This document shows, piece by piece, positions 27,258 to 39,975 of a DNA stretch of 43,828 nucleotides. A model generated the notes under the pieces. It saw nothing but the letters and a program-made list of their open reading frames with translations, made no database searches and was not told the origin of the DNA. Position 1 is the stretch's first letter. The number at the start of each line of letters is the position of its first letter. The stretch is from Bacteroidales bacterium (GTDB taxonomy: Bacteria; Bacteroidota; Bacteroidia; Bacteroidales; UBA932), in contig JAEEXZ010000013.1 of the NCBI GenBank assembly GCA_016288055.1, forward strand, positions 1-43,828, read 5' to 3'. The translations under genes were made by a program, and so were the position numbers.

Positions 27258-30200
27258 TTATTTAACACTGTTTACAGAACCGAACTTCACTTTTACGGAG
27301 AAGCCCAGGCTGCGGGTAGAAGGCTGCATGAAGTAATCCACGCCCTGGTTGTAGGTTCCGATGTTGGAAGTCATTTCAGGGTCGAAGGGAGCCTTCAGGA
27401 AGATCATGGCCAGGTTGTTGCCCACCACGGAAACGTTCAGGCCTTTCAGCCAGGGGCAGTTCCATTTGGCCACAGGGAAGTCGTAGCCGAGGGAGACCTC
27501 GGAGAGGCGCACGTTGGTGGCATCGTAAACATACTGGCTCATGACACCGTCACGGGCGCCGATGGTCTGGTAGAAGCCCTGGACGTCGGAGGTGCGCATG
27601 CCGTTGAACTCGAGGTAGCCTTTCTCGCGGGCGTCAGCGGTATCCTGGGAGATACCGTAGTAGTCCAGGATAGCCTGCGTCTTGGAGATGGCGATGCCGC
27701 CCAGGCGGGCCGTGAACAGGAAGTTGGCGGTGAATCCGCCGTAGCCGATATGGCCGCCCCAGCTCAGTCTGTGCTTGGCGTCGGTGGAACCGGCGTAAAT
27801 CATGTCCTTCTCGTCATAGTCGGCCAGGACCATGCCGGCCGCATTCAGCTTGTAGTAGCCGTGCTCGTCGGTGGCGAGGGTGGTTACATAGACGTCACCC
27901 AGGGAACCGCCTTCATACAGGTAGGTGTTCAGGCCGCCGAAGCCGCCCATCGGGAGACCGTTGCCGTCATGGACTTCGCCGGTCTCGGGATCGGTGAAGT
28001 GCAGGTCCACGATCTTGTTCTGGTTCCAGGTCCAGGTGAAGTAGGTGCCGTAGTTGAACTTGCCGATGCTGTCGTTCAGGCGCAGGGACAGTTCAACACC
28101 CTTGTTGTCCACCTGGCCACCGTTCAGATAGATATTGTTGGTGGTAGAGGTAGAGGACAGGCGGGGATTGTAGAACTGGTTGAAGGTGCTGGCCTTGTAG
28201 AAAGTGGCATCCAGCTGGAGCTTGCTGTCGAACAGGTGGATGTTGGTACCCAGTTCGAAGGACTTGGTGCGCTCGGGCTGCAGCTCGGTGTTGCGGCGGC
28301 GCGTGTTGCGGGTGACGGCGCCGTTGTTCTGGTCTGCGGTGGGATCCAGCAGGTAGAGGGCGGGATCCGGGGAGTTACCTACCTCGGAGTAGGAGGCGCG
28401 GACCTTCCAGTAAGGGAAGACGCTGCTCTTGAGGGCCGGAACGAGCTCGGTGACGATGCCGGACAGGCCGATGGTCGGGTAGGTGATGGCGCCGGCCGTC
28501 CACAGGGAGGAATTCCAGTCTGCGCGGAAGGTGACATCCAGGTAGGCGCGGCTTCTCCAGCCCAACTGGGCGTTGGCGAAGACGGACTGGTTCTGGACGC
28601 GGTAACCGTCGGACAGCAGGAGCGTGTTGGCGCTGTTGTGGTCGATGTTGTTCAGGTCGAACTTGTTGTTCACCGTCACAAGCGGACCGCTGACATTGTC
28701 GGTGCGGAAGTTCACGTCGTCGATGTTGGCGCCCACCACACCGGAGAGGTTGAACAGGTTGTCTCCCCAGTATTTATTAAAGGTGGCCAGCAGTTCTCCG
28801 AACTTCTGCTCGGTGTACTGGGTGTTGCGGCCGTATTTACCGTGCTTGGAGCCTTCGGTGAAGAGGGTGTTGGTGCCGGCGTCGAACTTCTGCTCCTGGA
28901 TTTCGTCGGTGCGGTCGTACTTGGCGCGGGCGCTCACGGTGAGCCATTTGAAGGGCTTGTAGGAAAGCTGGGCGCTTCCCATCAGGCGGTTCTTGCTGTT
29001 CTGCCACTTCTGGTGTTCGGTGATCCAGTAGGGGTTCTGCATGGAGTGCTCGAAGTCGTAGGGCCAGAACTGGGTCTTGAGACCGCGGCCGCTGTCGTAG
29101 CGCTCGTAAACCTGGACCTTGGCCCAGTCTTCGCTTACGGGGAACAGATATACGGGAACGATGGGGTTGCCGTACTCACCCTGGGCGATCATGTTCTGCT
29201 CGGCCACGTGGCCGTAGGTGATGTTTACATCCATCGAAAGCAGATCCTTGATCAGGTCCGTAGTATTGCGGAAGCTCAGGTTCTGGCGGCCCACATTGTT
29301 GTTGTGCACGATGCCGCGGGCGTTCGACGTGGAAGCGGAGATGTAGGTCTGGCTCTTCTCGGTACCCGTGGAAAGGGAGACGGAGTTGAGTTCGTTCACG
29401 CCTGTCTGGAAGTAATCCCGGGGATTGTAGGAAGAAGGTTCGGCCAGCTTCGTGCCCCAGCTGTAATAGGAGCCGGGAGCCGTGGCGCCGTAGGTGTTCT
29501 GGAACTGCGGCATCACATAGGCACGGGAGAAGGAGGTGCTGTTGGTGTAATCGACCTCCAGCTTGTCCTTGTCGCCCTTCTTGGTGGTTATGATGATGAC
29601 GCCGTTGGCGGCGCTGGCACCATACAGGGCGGCTGCGGAAGGACCGGACAGCACGGAAATGCTCTCGATATCCTCCTGGTTGAGGGAACCCAGCACGTCA
29701 CCGGTCTGGCCGGCACCGGCATAAACGCCTTCGGGCTGCGTTCCGCGCAGGGACTGCATGGGAATACCGTCAATCACATAGAGCGCGTTGTTGTTGTTGG
29801 AAATGGATTTGGAGCCGCGCATGACGATACGCGAGCTGCCGCCTACACCGGTGGAAGACTGGCTGATGGAAACACCGGCCACCTTGCCGTTGAGGCTGTT
29901 CACGAAGGAACCTACGGGAGATACGCTCTCCAGCTTGGCCTGCTGAACGTTGTAGGAGAGGGATTTTTCCTCTTTCTTGATACCCATGGCGGTGACGACC
30001 GTCGCATTGAGGACGTTGTTGGCTTCCGCGAGGGTCACATCAATGACAGAACGGGTGCCGATGGTCTCCAGCGCATCTTCCATTCCGATGAAGGAGTAGC
30101 GCAGCTGCGTGGCGCCGGCCGGGACGGAGATCTCGTAATGTCCGTCAAGGTCCGTAATATTGCCGATGGGCGGGACCACTCCCTCTACGGTTACGCTAGC

Positions 30201-30341
30201 GCCGATGAGCGGCTCTCCGTACGCGTCGGTAACGGTGCCCGTAACGGTCCGGTTCTGGGCCAGGGCTACGCTGCCTGCGAATAACAGCCCTGCAGCGACC
30301 GCAAGTGTCTCTGCAAGAACTTTTCTGAGTTGGTAACGCAT
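27258..30341 (-). CDS. susC: SusC/RagA-family TonB-dependent outer-membrane transporter
   Basis: A 1027-residue TonB-dependent transporter that imports glycan across the outer membrane. After the signal peptide (ending VALAQ) comes a carboxypeptidase-regulatory-like domain (about 30-105; VTGTVTDAYGEPLIGASVTVEG), a TonB-box region, the plug (about 120-240; GSSRIVMRGSKSISNNNNALYVIDGIPM), and the 22-stranded barrel ending in the SusC signature SLGFSVKVKFG. There is no STN domain before the plug, which argues against anti-sigma-factor signalling and for another regulator. It is the first gene of a five-gene operon down to 20474, with its own promoter at 30394-30401. Confidence 0.95.
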   Translation of the reverse strand: MRYQLRKVLAETLAVAAGLLFAGSVALAQNRTVTGTVTDAYGEPLIGASVTVEGVVPPIGNITDLDGHYEISVPAGATQLRYSFIGMEDALETIGTRSVIDVTLAEANNVLNATVVTAMGIKKEEKSLSYNVQQAKLESVSPVGSFVNSLNGKVAGVSISQSSTGVGGSSRIVMRGSKSISNNNNALYVIDGIPMQSLRGTQPEGVYAGAGQTGDVLGSLNQEDIESISVLSGPSAAALYGASAANGVIIITTKKGDKDKLEVDYTNSTSFSRAYVMPQFQNTYGATAPGSYYSWGTKLAEPSSYNPRDYFQTGVNELNSVSLSTGTEKSQTYISASTSNARGIVHNNNVGRQNLSFRNTTDLIKDLLSMDVNITYGHVAEQNMIAQGEYGNPIVPVYLFPVSEDWAKVQVYERYDSGRGLKTQFWPYDFEHSMQNPYWITEHQKWQNSKNRLMGSAQLSYKPFKWLTVSARAKYDRTDEIQEQKFDAGTNTLFTEGSKHGKYGRNTQYTEQKFGELLATFNKYWGDNLFNLSGVVGANIDDVNFRTDNVSGPLVTVNNKFDLNNIDHNSANTLLLSDGYRVQNQSVFANAQLGWRSRAYLDVTFRADWNSSLWTAGAITYPTIGLSGIVTELVPALKSSVFPYWKVRASYSEVGNSPDPALYLLDPTADQNNGAVTRNTRRRNTELQPERTKSFELGTNIHLFDSKLQLDATFYKASTFNQFYNPRLSSTSTTNNIYLNGGQVDNKGVELSLRLNDSIGKFNYGTYFTWTWNQNKIVDLHFTDPETGEVHDGNGLPMGGFGGLNTYLYEGGSLGDVYVTTLATDEHGYYKLNAAGMVLADYDEKDMIYAGSTDAKHRLSWGGHIGYGGFTANFLFTARLGGIAISKTQAILDYYGISQDTADAREKGYLEFNGMRTSDVQGFYQTIGARDGVMSQYVYDATNVRLSEVSLGYDFPVAKWNCPWLKGLNVSVVGNNLAMIFLKAPFDPEMTSNIGTYNQGVDYFMQPSTRSLGFSVKVKFGSVNSVK

Positions 30342-30373
30342 AAAGTTGATAAAAGGTTAATGTTTTGTGTGTC

Positions 30374-30389
30374 GCTATAACGATTTAGC
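30374..30389. promoter_or_regulatory. Candidate LacI-family operator over the SusC transcription start
   Basis: GCTATAACGATTTAGC is an imperfect palindrome (12 of 16 positions symmetric) with the central CG typical of LacI-family operators. It lies directly downstream of the SusC -7 element, over the expected transcription start, where a repressor would act. It shares GCTAnAACGAT with the site at 18254-18269. Confidence 0.45.
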
Positions 30390-30393
30390 GGAG

Positions 30394-30401
30394 CAAAGAT
30401 A
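30394..30401 (-). promoter_or_regulatory. -7 element TATCTTTG for the SusC operon
   Basis: TTCG plus TATCTTTG on the minus strand, 52 bp before ATG 30341, giving a leader of about 45 nt. Confidence 0.65.
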
Positions 30402-30433
30402 CGAAATAAAATCAGAATAAGAGCAAGCAATTT

Positions 30434-31177
30434 TTACTTTTTGTACGCCTTAATCCGAAGCACTTCCTCCGTTATTTTTCCGTTCACGGTGGGCTGAATG
30501 GCAAAGTCCACTGAATCAATGTTTTGTGGCATTGTAAAAGAGACGTGAATGGTGTCTCTTCCGTTCGATTTCATCCGTCCCGGCTGGCGCATTCTCACAT
30601 ACGGGCTCCACTCCTGGGGGATGTTGAAACGGATGTCGGCTTTTTTCTTGCCGCCATTGCCGTAGCGGAAGAACATATCGGCCTTCTCGCCGGGCTGCCG
30701 GCCGCCGAAATGAAGCACCTTATGGCTCATGTAAAGCCCCTCGCCGTAAGCGTAGGGCCGGTCCTCCTCGATGGGATGAAGATAGCCGATGACCTCCCCC
30801 TTGATGACAAACCCGCGGGAACGCACGGGCGAGTCGCGGTAATACACCACGATCTCCTCCATCATGCGGCCGGGCCGATAGGCGGGGTCGTAGGTCACCT
30901 CCAGGATTTCATCCTCGCCCGGGGCGACCGGTTTGCGGTCGAAGCGGGCCTTCGTGCATCCGCAGGGCGTATAGAGCTGGACGGGGTAGAGGGTATCGGC
31001 CAGCTCATTCCTGATGACGAGGCGGAAGGTCACGGGGCCGTCTATTTCGTAGATCTTGCCCAGGTCCGCCTCCTGCGAAGCGGTGGTCCGGATGGTCCGG
31101 ATGCCGTCCCGCGGCCCGCAGGAAATCACCAGCAGCGCTGCCGCAATTGTCATTCTGAGCGAAGCGAAGAATCTCAT
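30434..31177 (-). CDS. DUF1573 lipoprotein
   Basis: A 247-residue lipoprotein (lipobox LVISC, Cys20) with DUF1573: a run ending in PCGCTKARFDRKPVAPGE, the hallmark Cys-Gly-Cys and proline-rich turn of this ASPM/SPD-2/Hydin-like immunoglobulin fold, then a second beta-sandwich to the C-terminus. The family has no assigned enzymatic function. It is the last gene of the GH3-GH2-GH29 operon, its ATG overlapping the GH29 stop by 4 nt. The first nine codons (MRFFASLRM) are encoded by a dispersed repeat sequence, so the original start may be the second Met (31153), which gives a shorter but still valid signal peptide. Confidence 0.85.
   Translation of the reverse strand: MRFFASLRMTIAAALLVISCGPRDGIRTIRTTASQEADLGKIYEIDGPVTFRLVIRNELADTLYPVQLYTPCGCTKARFDRKPVAPGEDEILEVTYDPAYRPGRMMEEIVVYYRDSPVRSRGFVIKGEVIGYLHPIEEDRPYAYGEGLYMSHKVLHFGGRQPGEKADMFFRYGNGGKKKADIRFNIPQEWSPYVRMRQPGRMKSNGRDTIHVSFTMPQNIDSVDFAIQPTVNGKITEEVLRIKAYKK
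31148..31177. repeat. Dispersed CTGAGCGAAGCGAAG-type repeat recruited as a gene start
   Basis: Contains the word CTGAGCGAAGCGAAG, which I recognise as part of a short repeat found in intergenic regions of many unrelated bacterial genomes; its translations (HSERSEES and FFASLRM) appear as spurious peptides. Here it covers the GH29 stop, the DUF1573 start codon and that protein's first codons. Confidence 0.65.
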
Positions 31178-32993
31178 AATCCGGAAACCGTGTCGTTATA
31201 CAATCCAAAACCATTGATCACCGGGCAGGCGAGCGCGCTCTCGATCCTGATCTTCACGGCGTCGGCCGTGACGCTGCTCCCCAGGAGGATGCGCTTGTGG
31301 CCGATGGTGGTTCCGCGTCCCCAGGTGCTCCAGGAACCGTTCTTCTTTACCTGCACGGTGAAGCTTTTCACGCGTTGGCCCAGCGGGATGTATTCCTGCA
31401 GCATCACGCGGTTGAAGGTCTTGGCGCCGTCAAGGGCAATTTCGATTTCGGCCGTGGTGACATTGTTGTCGGTGGCGAAGTAAGTGTCGTAGTTCCCGTC
31501 CAGGATGTTGGAGGCCGCGTACCCGCTGTAGCCGCCCCGGACGGAGGCCGATGTGGCCGTCGCGCCGGCGGCGAGGTTGCTGCCGAAAACGGCGCTGCGC
31601 ATGGCGGTGAACTCTTCGATAATCTTCTTTTCCTTCGTGTCGATCACGCCGGCGTCGGACGGGGGAACGTTCATAAGGAACACGCCGCCGCGTCCTACGC
31701 TCTCGTAGTAGAGCTTCATGAGCTGCTTGGCTGTTTTGCGGGAATCGCCCGCTCCGTAGAACCAGCCGTTGTGGTCTCCGATCTGCTGGATGGAGAAGTC
31801 GCACTCGGCAGGGCACCAGGTGTCTCCGTTTTCGTCACCCTGGGAGAGGTAGCTCTCATAGTTGCCGGGAAGGTTGCTGGGAGAAAGGCCGCGGCCCTTG
31901 ATGTTGATGGTGTTCCAGTTGGTGGTGCCGGCATCTCCGTTCTCGTTGCCTACCCAGCGGCAGCCGGGACCGCCGTTGGAGAAAATAACGCACTGGGGAT
32001 TTGCGTCAAAGACCACCTGGTTCACGCTGGCCCAGTTGAAGTCGCCGGCGTGGTTGCCGTCAAACCAGAACTCCACAACGGGAGCGTATTTGGTCATGAG
32101 GTCCGTGATGGCTTTCTTGTACTGGGCTTCGTAGGCGCTGGTAGAGAGGCGCTTCGCTTCAATCATCCGGTCCCAGGGGGACAGGTAGATGCCCAGTTTC
32201 ACGCCGTATTTGTTGCAGGCGTTACGCACGGCCTGCACTACGTCCGTGTGATTGGAACAGCCCGCATTGGCGACGTCGGTAGTGCTCTCCGGATTGTCCC
32301 AGAGGCAGAATCCGTCGTGGTGCTTGGCGGTAAGGATGACCTCCTTGAAACCGTTGTCGGCCGCTACTTTCACCCATTGGTCGGCATCGATGGTGACGGG
32401 CTTGTAATTGGCCAGGAGCAGGCTCTCGCTCCAGGGTTTTCCGTTACAGTTGGGATTCTCGCCGTCCCAGCCGCTGAAGGTGGCCTGCCCGTAGTGGTAG
32501 AACATCAGCAGTTCCTGCCTCTGCCAGGCTACCTGCCCTTCCGTTGGAATGACTCCATAGGCGGAGGGCGCACCGGGATCGGAAGGAGTGCCGGGATTCT
32601 CCGGGTTCACAGGTTTCTCCGGGTCCACGGGTTTGACCGAAGCCCCGCTCACTTTGACGGAGCAGGATGCCGTGAAGCTGCCGTCCGTCGTGGTTACCGT
32701 GACGGAGGCGTCGCCCTGGGCCAGGGCACGGGCCTCGCCGCTTTCGGCGTCGATGGCGACGATTTCCGGCTGGTCGCTGCTCCAGCGGACGCTGGGGTCG
32801 GTGGCGTTGGCCGGGCTCACGCGGGCTACCAGTTTGAAGTTGTCACCTGGAGCAAGCTGCATTTCGCTGCGGGTGAGGGATACCCCGGTAACGGCAATTC
32901 GTTGTTCGGCAGGTTCGTGTTTGGCCTGCGGGGTGCAGGTGCATCCCATGGACACTACGACGGCCAGGGAAGCGATGGTGGTATTGATTCTCA

Positions 32994-32994
<1 letters not shown>
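31174..32994 (-). CDS. GH29 alpha-L-fucosidase with Ig-like and F5/8-C (CBM32-like) domains
   Basis: A 606-residue exported or lipid-anchored enzyme; Cys18 follows the imperfect lipobox SMG. Residues about 33-117 form a BIG2-type Ig domain (VTGVSLTRSEMQLAPGD), joined by a Pro/Glu-rich linker (about 121-145) to the GH29 barrel (about 150-475). The barrel has TAKHHDGFCLW, YLSPWDR and the nucleophile Asp312 in VEFWFDGNHAG. Residues about 480-606 form an F5/8 type C domain (SNLAAGATATSASVRGGYSG...). The family removes alpha-L-fucose with retention; the domain layout resembles the subfamily acting on alpha-1,3/1,4-fucose (Lewis-type or core fucose), but linkage is inferred. It is coupled to GH2 upstream (1-nt TAATG overlap) and DUF1573 downstream (ATGA overlap). 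Confidence 0.93.
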
Positions 32995-35975
<2,981 letters not shown>

Positions 35976-38270
35976 CTAAATACTCAGGGTTGTCGTTTCC
36001 CGGATGTCCTCTGAAGAAGCTCCGACCTGGATCTCAAATTCACCGGGCTCCGTGACCCGCTGCATGGCGGGGTTCACCAGTTCGAATGCCGATGCTTTCA
36101 GCGGAAGCTCGACGCTCACCGTTTCCCCGGCCGGGATGTGTACGCGCTTGAAGGCGCACAGCTGTTTGCGGGGACGTGCCGTAGAGGCCACCAGGTCCCG
36201 GATATAGACCTGCACCACCTCGTCGCCGTCCATGGCGCCGGTATTGGTGACGTCCACCGTCACGCGCTCGCGGTCGGCCTTCATGTTCTTATACGCAAAC
36301 GTGGTATAGCTGAGACCATATCCGAAAGGATACAGCGGGGAGGCGCTTTCCTCTACGTAGTCGTGGCTGTAAGGGACTTTCCGGTTGTAGTACACAGGCA
36401 ACTGGCCCACACTGCGGGGAACGCTCACGCTGAGGCGTCCGGCAGGGTTGTAGCGGCCCGTAAGGACATCGGCCAGGGCTTTTCCGCCTTCGCCTCCGGG
36501 GTACCAGAGGGTGAGGAGAGCATCGGCCTCCTTCGAAGCCCAGTTCTTGTTGAGCGGACGGCCTTCGATATAGACCACCACGAGCGGCTTGCCGGTGGCT
36601 TTGAGCGCTTTCAGCAGGGGCAGCTGCAGGCCCAGCAGGTCCAGCGTGCTGCGGTCGAAGCCTTCGCCGGCCTCCATGTCGGAGACGGAAGACCCGTCCA
36701 CCACGGCGGCGCCGGTGTCAATATATTTGGTGCGGAAGTCGCGGGCCGATGACCCGCCCACCACGGCCACCACAACGTCCGAGCGGCGGGCGGCCTCGAC
36801 GGCTTTGCCGATTTCAGAACTGCGGGTGTCCCGGACGGCGCAGCCCTTCACGTAGTTCACCTGCAGGCCGGCGGCTTCAAGGCCTTCCCGCATGGTCACT
36901 ATATGGTCGGGGTCCTGCGGGGCGGTGTAGTCGCCAAGCTGGTTGTACATGTTGTGGGCATTGGGACCTACCAGCGCGATGCGGAGGCCCTCCTTCAGGG
37001 GAAGGATGCCGTTGTTCTCAAGGAGTGTCGCGCTCTCGCGTGCGGCCTGTGCGGCCAGTTCGAGATGCGCTTCGCTGCGAACCTCCGCGGCGGAATCCTC
37101 CTCGAGGAAGGGATGGTCAAACAATCCGGCCTCGAACTTGAGGGTAAGGACGCGTTTGACGGCGCGGTCCACCGCCGCCATGCTCACGCGGCCGCTCTCC
37201 ACGGACTCCTTCAGGAGGGAGAAGCAGTTGGCGCCGAGGTCCACGTCCACGCCTGCAAGAAGGGCCATCTCGCCCGCTTCCTGCTTGGAGGAAGCCACAT
37301 GATGGCTGCCGGCAATCCCGTCGATGCTCTCCAGGTCGCTCACCACGAAGCCGCGGAAGTTCCAGCGGTCCCGCAGCACGCCGGTGAGCAGATCCGCGTT
37401 GCAGGTGGTGGGGATGCCGTCGATGGTGTTGTAGCTGGTCATGACGCTGAGGGCGCCGTTATCGATGGCCGCCTTGAAAGTGGGCAGGACGTTTTCTTCG
37501 AGGTCTCTCCGGCCGATATGGCTGGGACTGCCGTTGTGGCCGCCCTCGGGGATGCCGTAGGCGACGAAATGCTTCAGCGTGGAGATGATTCCCTTGCCGG
37601 ACGTGCCGCGGACCATGGCCGATGCCATCTCCGAGGTGAGGTACATGTCCTCGCCGTAGGTCTCTTCCACGCGGGACCAGCGGGGCTCGCGGCTGAGGTC
37701 GATGACGGGACCGTAGCCGATGTGCCCGCCCTGCGCGGCGAGTTCACTGCCGATGACGGAGCCCACCTGCTCCAGCAGTTCCGTATCCCACGTAGCGCTG
37801 AGGCCGATGGACGTGGGAAACACCGTGGTGCCGATGGCCATGTGCCCGTGCGGGGCTTCTTCGGCCAGGAAGAGGGGAATGCCCAGGCGCGTGGAATCCA
37901 CAGCGTAGTGCTGAAGGGCGTTGTAAGCTTTCACCGCCAGACGGGGATTCAGGCCGGTTTCCAGGGTCTTGCGGGTCCAGGGATCCGCGCGGAAAGTGGC
38001 CCAGAGCATTCCGCCGTGCTGCTGTTGGATAAAACTGCGGTATGCGTCGGAGATGACGACGGAGGTATCGGAGACTTTCTCATACATCGGCCATCCCAGG
38101 GGACAGAGGAGCTGTCCCAGTTTCTCTTCGAGGGTCATGCGGCCCACGAGGTCGTCAACCCGGTCTTCCGTTTTGCGGCCGGCGTCTTTGTAAACGGGGG
38201 CGCCGTCATGGCACGAAACCAGCAGGAGAGTCGCTGTAAGGATGAAAAGGTGGTTAAATTGTTTTAGCAT
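35976..38270 (-). CDS. GH3 beta-glycosidase lipoprotein (glucosidase/xylosidase type)
   Basis: A 764-residue lipoprotein (lipobox LVSC, Cys20). The GH3 N-terminal barrel (about 35-345) has KHFVAYG, RRDLEENVLPTFKAAID and the nucleophile Asp312 in GFVVSDLESIDG. The alpha/beta sandwich follows (about 390-600), then a fibronectin III-like domain (about 660-755) with VTNTGAMDGDEVVQVY. It lacks the KHFPGHG motif of GH3 beta-N-acetylglucosaminidases, so beta-glucosidase or beta-xylosidase activity is expected. In an N-glycan context, the beta-1,2-xylose of plant-type N-glycans is an attractive but unproven substrate. It is first gene of the GH3-GH2-GH29-DUF1573 operon; its promoter overlaps the end of the S41 protease gene. 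Confidence 0.92.
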   Translation of the reverse strand: MLKQFNHLFILTATLLLVSCHDGAPVYKDAGRKTEDRVDDLVGRMTLEEKLGQLLCPLGWPMYEKVSDTSVVISDAYRSFIQQQHGGMLWATFRADPWTRKTLETGLNPRLAVKAYNALQHYAVDSTRLGIPLFLAEEAPHGHMAIGTTVFPTSIGLSATWDTELLEQVGSVIGSELAAQGGHIGYGPVIDLSREPRWSRVEETYGEDMYLTSEMASAMVRGTSGKGIISTLKHFVAYGIPEGGHNGSPSHIGRRDLEENVLPTFKAAIDNGALSVMTSYNTIDGIPTTCNADLLTGVLRDRWNFRGFVVSDLESIDGIAGSHHVASSKQEAGEMALLAGVDVDLGANCFSLLKESVESGRVSMAAVDRAVKRVLTLKFEAGLFDHPFLEEDSAAEVRSEAHLELAAQAARESATLLENNGILPLKEGLRIALVGPNAHNMYNQLGDYTAPQDPDHIVTMREGLEAAGLQVNYVKGCAVRDTRSSEIGKAVEAARRSDVVVAVVGGSSARDFRTKYIDTGAAVVDGSSVSDMEAGEGFDRSTLDLLGLQLPLLKALKATGKPLVVVYIEGRPLNKNWASKEADALLTLWYPGGEGGKALADVLTGRYNPAGRLSVSVPRSVGQLPVYYNRKVPYSHDYVEESASPLYPFGYGLSYTTFAYKNMKADRERVTVDVTNTGAMDGDEVVQVYIRDLVASTARPRKQLCAFKRVHIPAGETVSVELPLKASAFELVNPAMQRVTEPGEFEIQVGASSEDIRETTTLSI
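38253..38268. promoter_or_regulatory. Operator-like half palindrome at the GH3 start codon
   Basis: GTTAAATTGTTTTAGC matches 13 of 16 positions of GCTAAAACGTTTTAGC but lacks the central CG, and it is also the coding sequence for the first GH3 residues, so the match may be chance. Confidence 0.25.
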
Positions 38271-38298
38271 CCAAGATACAATAATGGAATCGGTGCTG

Positions 38299-38306
38299 CA
38301 AATTTA
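38299..38306 (-). promoter_or_regulatory. -7 element TAAATTTG for the GH3 operon
   Basis: TAnnTTTG on the minus strand, 28 bp before ATG 38270, overlapping the stop codon of the upstream protease gene. Confidence 0.5.
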
Positions 38307-39941
38307 ATCCTTTTTTCCCGGATTCCAATAATTTTGGGCGAGGGCATTGTGCAGCTGCTCGTCGTAGCGGATGCGTACGCGGATGCCGGCTTCCTGGAAG
38401 TAATAACGGACCACTATCTCTTCCTCGATGAAGGGAACAATCTCATCCTTCTTCAGGCGCAGGAAGCTTTCCTTGTCCATATCCAGGGATTTCTGCAGGG
38501 CTTCCAGCTGGGGCGCCATCGTGTCCGCAAGGCCGTCGTCGGCCAGGGTCTTTTTCATGTCGTCAAAAAGGGCGCGGGCGCTGGAACGGTAATCGAACTC
38601 TTTGTCCTTGGCAAACGCGATGAAATCCTCGTAGTCCTCAAAACGGAAGTCGTCCACAGCGGGGATGGAAGCGTGTTTACGCACGAACTCCAGCGCGTAC
38701 TGTTCCATGATGCCGCTGTACACCAGCGAATAGGTGAGGCGGGAATAACGATGGGCTTTGACCTCCACGTCGGGAGTGATGCCGCCGCCGTCCTTCACGG
38801 TACGGCCGTGGGCGGTGGTGAAGCTGTGGGTGAGGGAATCCGGAATATAGCCTACGCTGCCGTCCTCGTTGCGGTGGGAATAGTCAATGGCCTGGACGCA
38901 GCGGCCGGAAGGTGTATAGTACTTGGCCGTAGTGAGCTTGAGCTGGCCGTTATAAGGCAGCGGGCGAATGCTCTGCACAAGCCCCTTGCCGAAGGTGCGC
39001 GTACCGGCGATGGTGGCGCGGTCGTAGTCCTGCAGGGCTCCCGAGACAATTTCGGAGGCCGATGCGCTGCCGCTGTCCACCAGCACCAGGATGGGAATCT
39101 CCGTGTCCACGGGATCCGTCATGGTCTTATAGACGGCCTCTGCGGCATTGCGGCCCTTGGCGGTAACTACCACTGACCCTCTGGGAACAAAGAGGGAGAC
39201 GATATTGACAGCCTCGTTCATGAGGCCGCCGCCATTGCCGCGAAGGTCCAGTACCAGGCGCTGCATGCCCTGGGCCTTCAGCGTCGCATAGGCGTCGCGG
39301 ACACCCTGTCCCACGCCGTCGGTAAACTTGTCAAGAAGGATGTAGCCGTCCTTGTCGTTGAGCATGCCCACATACGAGAGCGAGGGCAGGACGATGCGCT
39401 CGCGGGTGACAGGTACCTCGATGGTTTCCCCGGCCTTCCAGCCGTTTCCTCCACGCAGTTTCTTTACTTTGAACACCACCTGGGTGCCGGGTTTTCCCCG
39501 CATGCGCTCACTGCTTTCCTGGCTGGTGAGGCCGTGGGTGGAGAGTCCGTCGATCTGCTCGATCTCATCCCCGCAGTGCAGGCCGGCCTTGGCCGCCGGC
39601 GAGTTGGCGTACGGCTCGTTGATGATGACGTTCCCGTTCACGTCCGGCTTGTAGATGATGGCGCCGATACCGCCGTAGGTATTGCTCAGCATCATCTGGA
39701 AATCTTCCTGCTCCTCTTCCGGGACATATACGGTATAGGGATCCAGCGCTTCCAGCATGGCATTGACGCCGGCCCGTTCGATGCGGCCCACTTCCAGGGA
39801 ATCCACATAGGAACGGTTCAACTCTTTCAGGATGGCATTCTGCACTTCCACCCATTTGCCCAGGGTAAAACTCCTGGACTGGGCCGATGCACTCACGGAA
39901 ATGGCCGCCACCGCGGCCAGGATAATCACGATACGTTTCAT
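38304..39941 (-). CDS. S41 family carboxy-terminal processing protease (CtpA-like)
   Basis: A 545-residue exported serine protease. The signal peptide ends VSASAQ. Then comes an N-terminal helical region, a PDZ domain (about 84-160; GGIGAIIYKPDVNGNVII, SPAAKAGLHCGDEI), and the S41 catalytic core with LVLDLRGNGGG and the nucleophile in DSGSASASEIVSGA (probably Ser294) with general base Lys319 in TFGKGLVQ. The C-terminal helical extension (about 400-545) is usual in Bacteroidota members. It should cleave C-termini of periplasmic proteins. The promoter lies only 8 bp upstream of the ATG. Confidence 0.93.
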   Translation of the reverse strand: MKRIVIILAAVAAISVSASAQSRSFTLGKWVEVQNAILKELNRSYVDSLEVGRIERAGVNAMLEALDPYTVYVPEEEQEDFQMMLSNTYGGIGAIIYKPDVNGNVIINEPYANSPAAKAGLHCGDEIEQIDGLSTHGLTSQESSERMRGKPGTQVVFKVKKLRGGNGWKAGETIEVPVTRERIVLPSLSYVGMLNDKDGYILLDKFTDGVGQGVRDAYATLKAQGMQRLVLDLRGNGGGLMNEAVNIVSLFVPRGSVVVTAKGRNAAEAVYKTMTDPVDTEIPILVLVDSGSASASEIVSGALQDYDRATIAGTRTFGKGLVQSIRPLPYNGQLKLTTAKYYTPSGRCVQAIDYSHRNEDGSVGYIPDSLTHSFTTAHGRTVKDGGGITPDVEVKAHRYSRLTYSLVYSGIMEQYALEFVRKHASIPAVDDFRFEDYEDFIAFAKDKEFDYRSSARALFDDMKKTLADDGLADTMAPQLEALQKSLDMDKESFLRLKKDEIVPFIEEEIVVRYYFQEAGIRVRIRYDEQLHNALAQNYWNPGKKD

Positions 39942-39949
39942 AACTGGCC

Positions 39950-39957
39950 CAAAGGTA
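39950..39957 (-). promoter_or_regulatory. -7 element TACCTTTG for the S41 protease gene
   Basis: TAnnTTTG on the minus strand, ending 8 bp before ATG 39941, so the leader would be only a few nt long. Confidence 0.55.
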
Positions 39958-39975
39958 CAAAAAATATGCTAAGAT

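Noticed and set aside
25866..30284. A 1472-codon open frame on the plus strand opposite SusC/SusD, and similar long open frames opposite Wza, GH2, GH92 and the LamG lipoprotein.
   Set aside because: These are exact antisense of strongly supported genes, have no family motifs or promoters, and arise because the real genes almost lack codons whose reverse complement is a stop.
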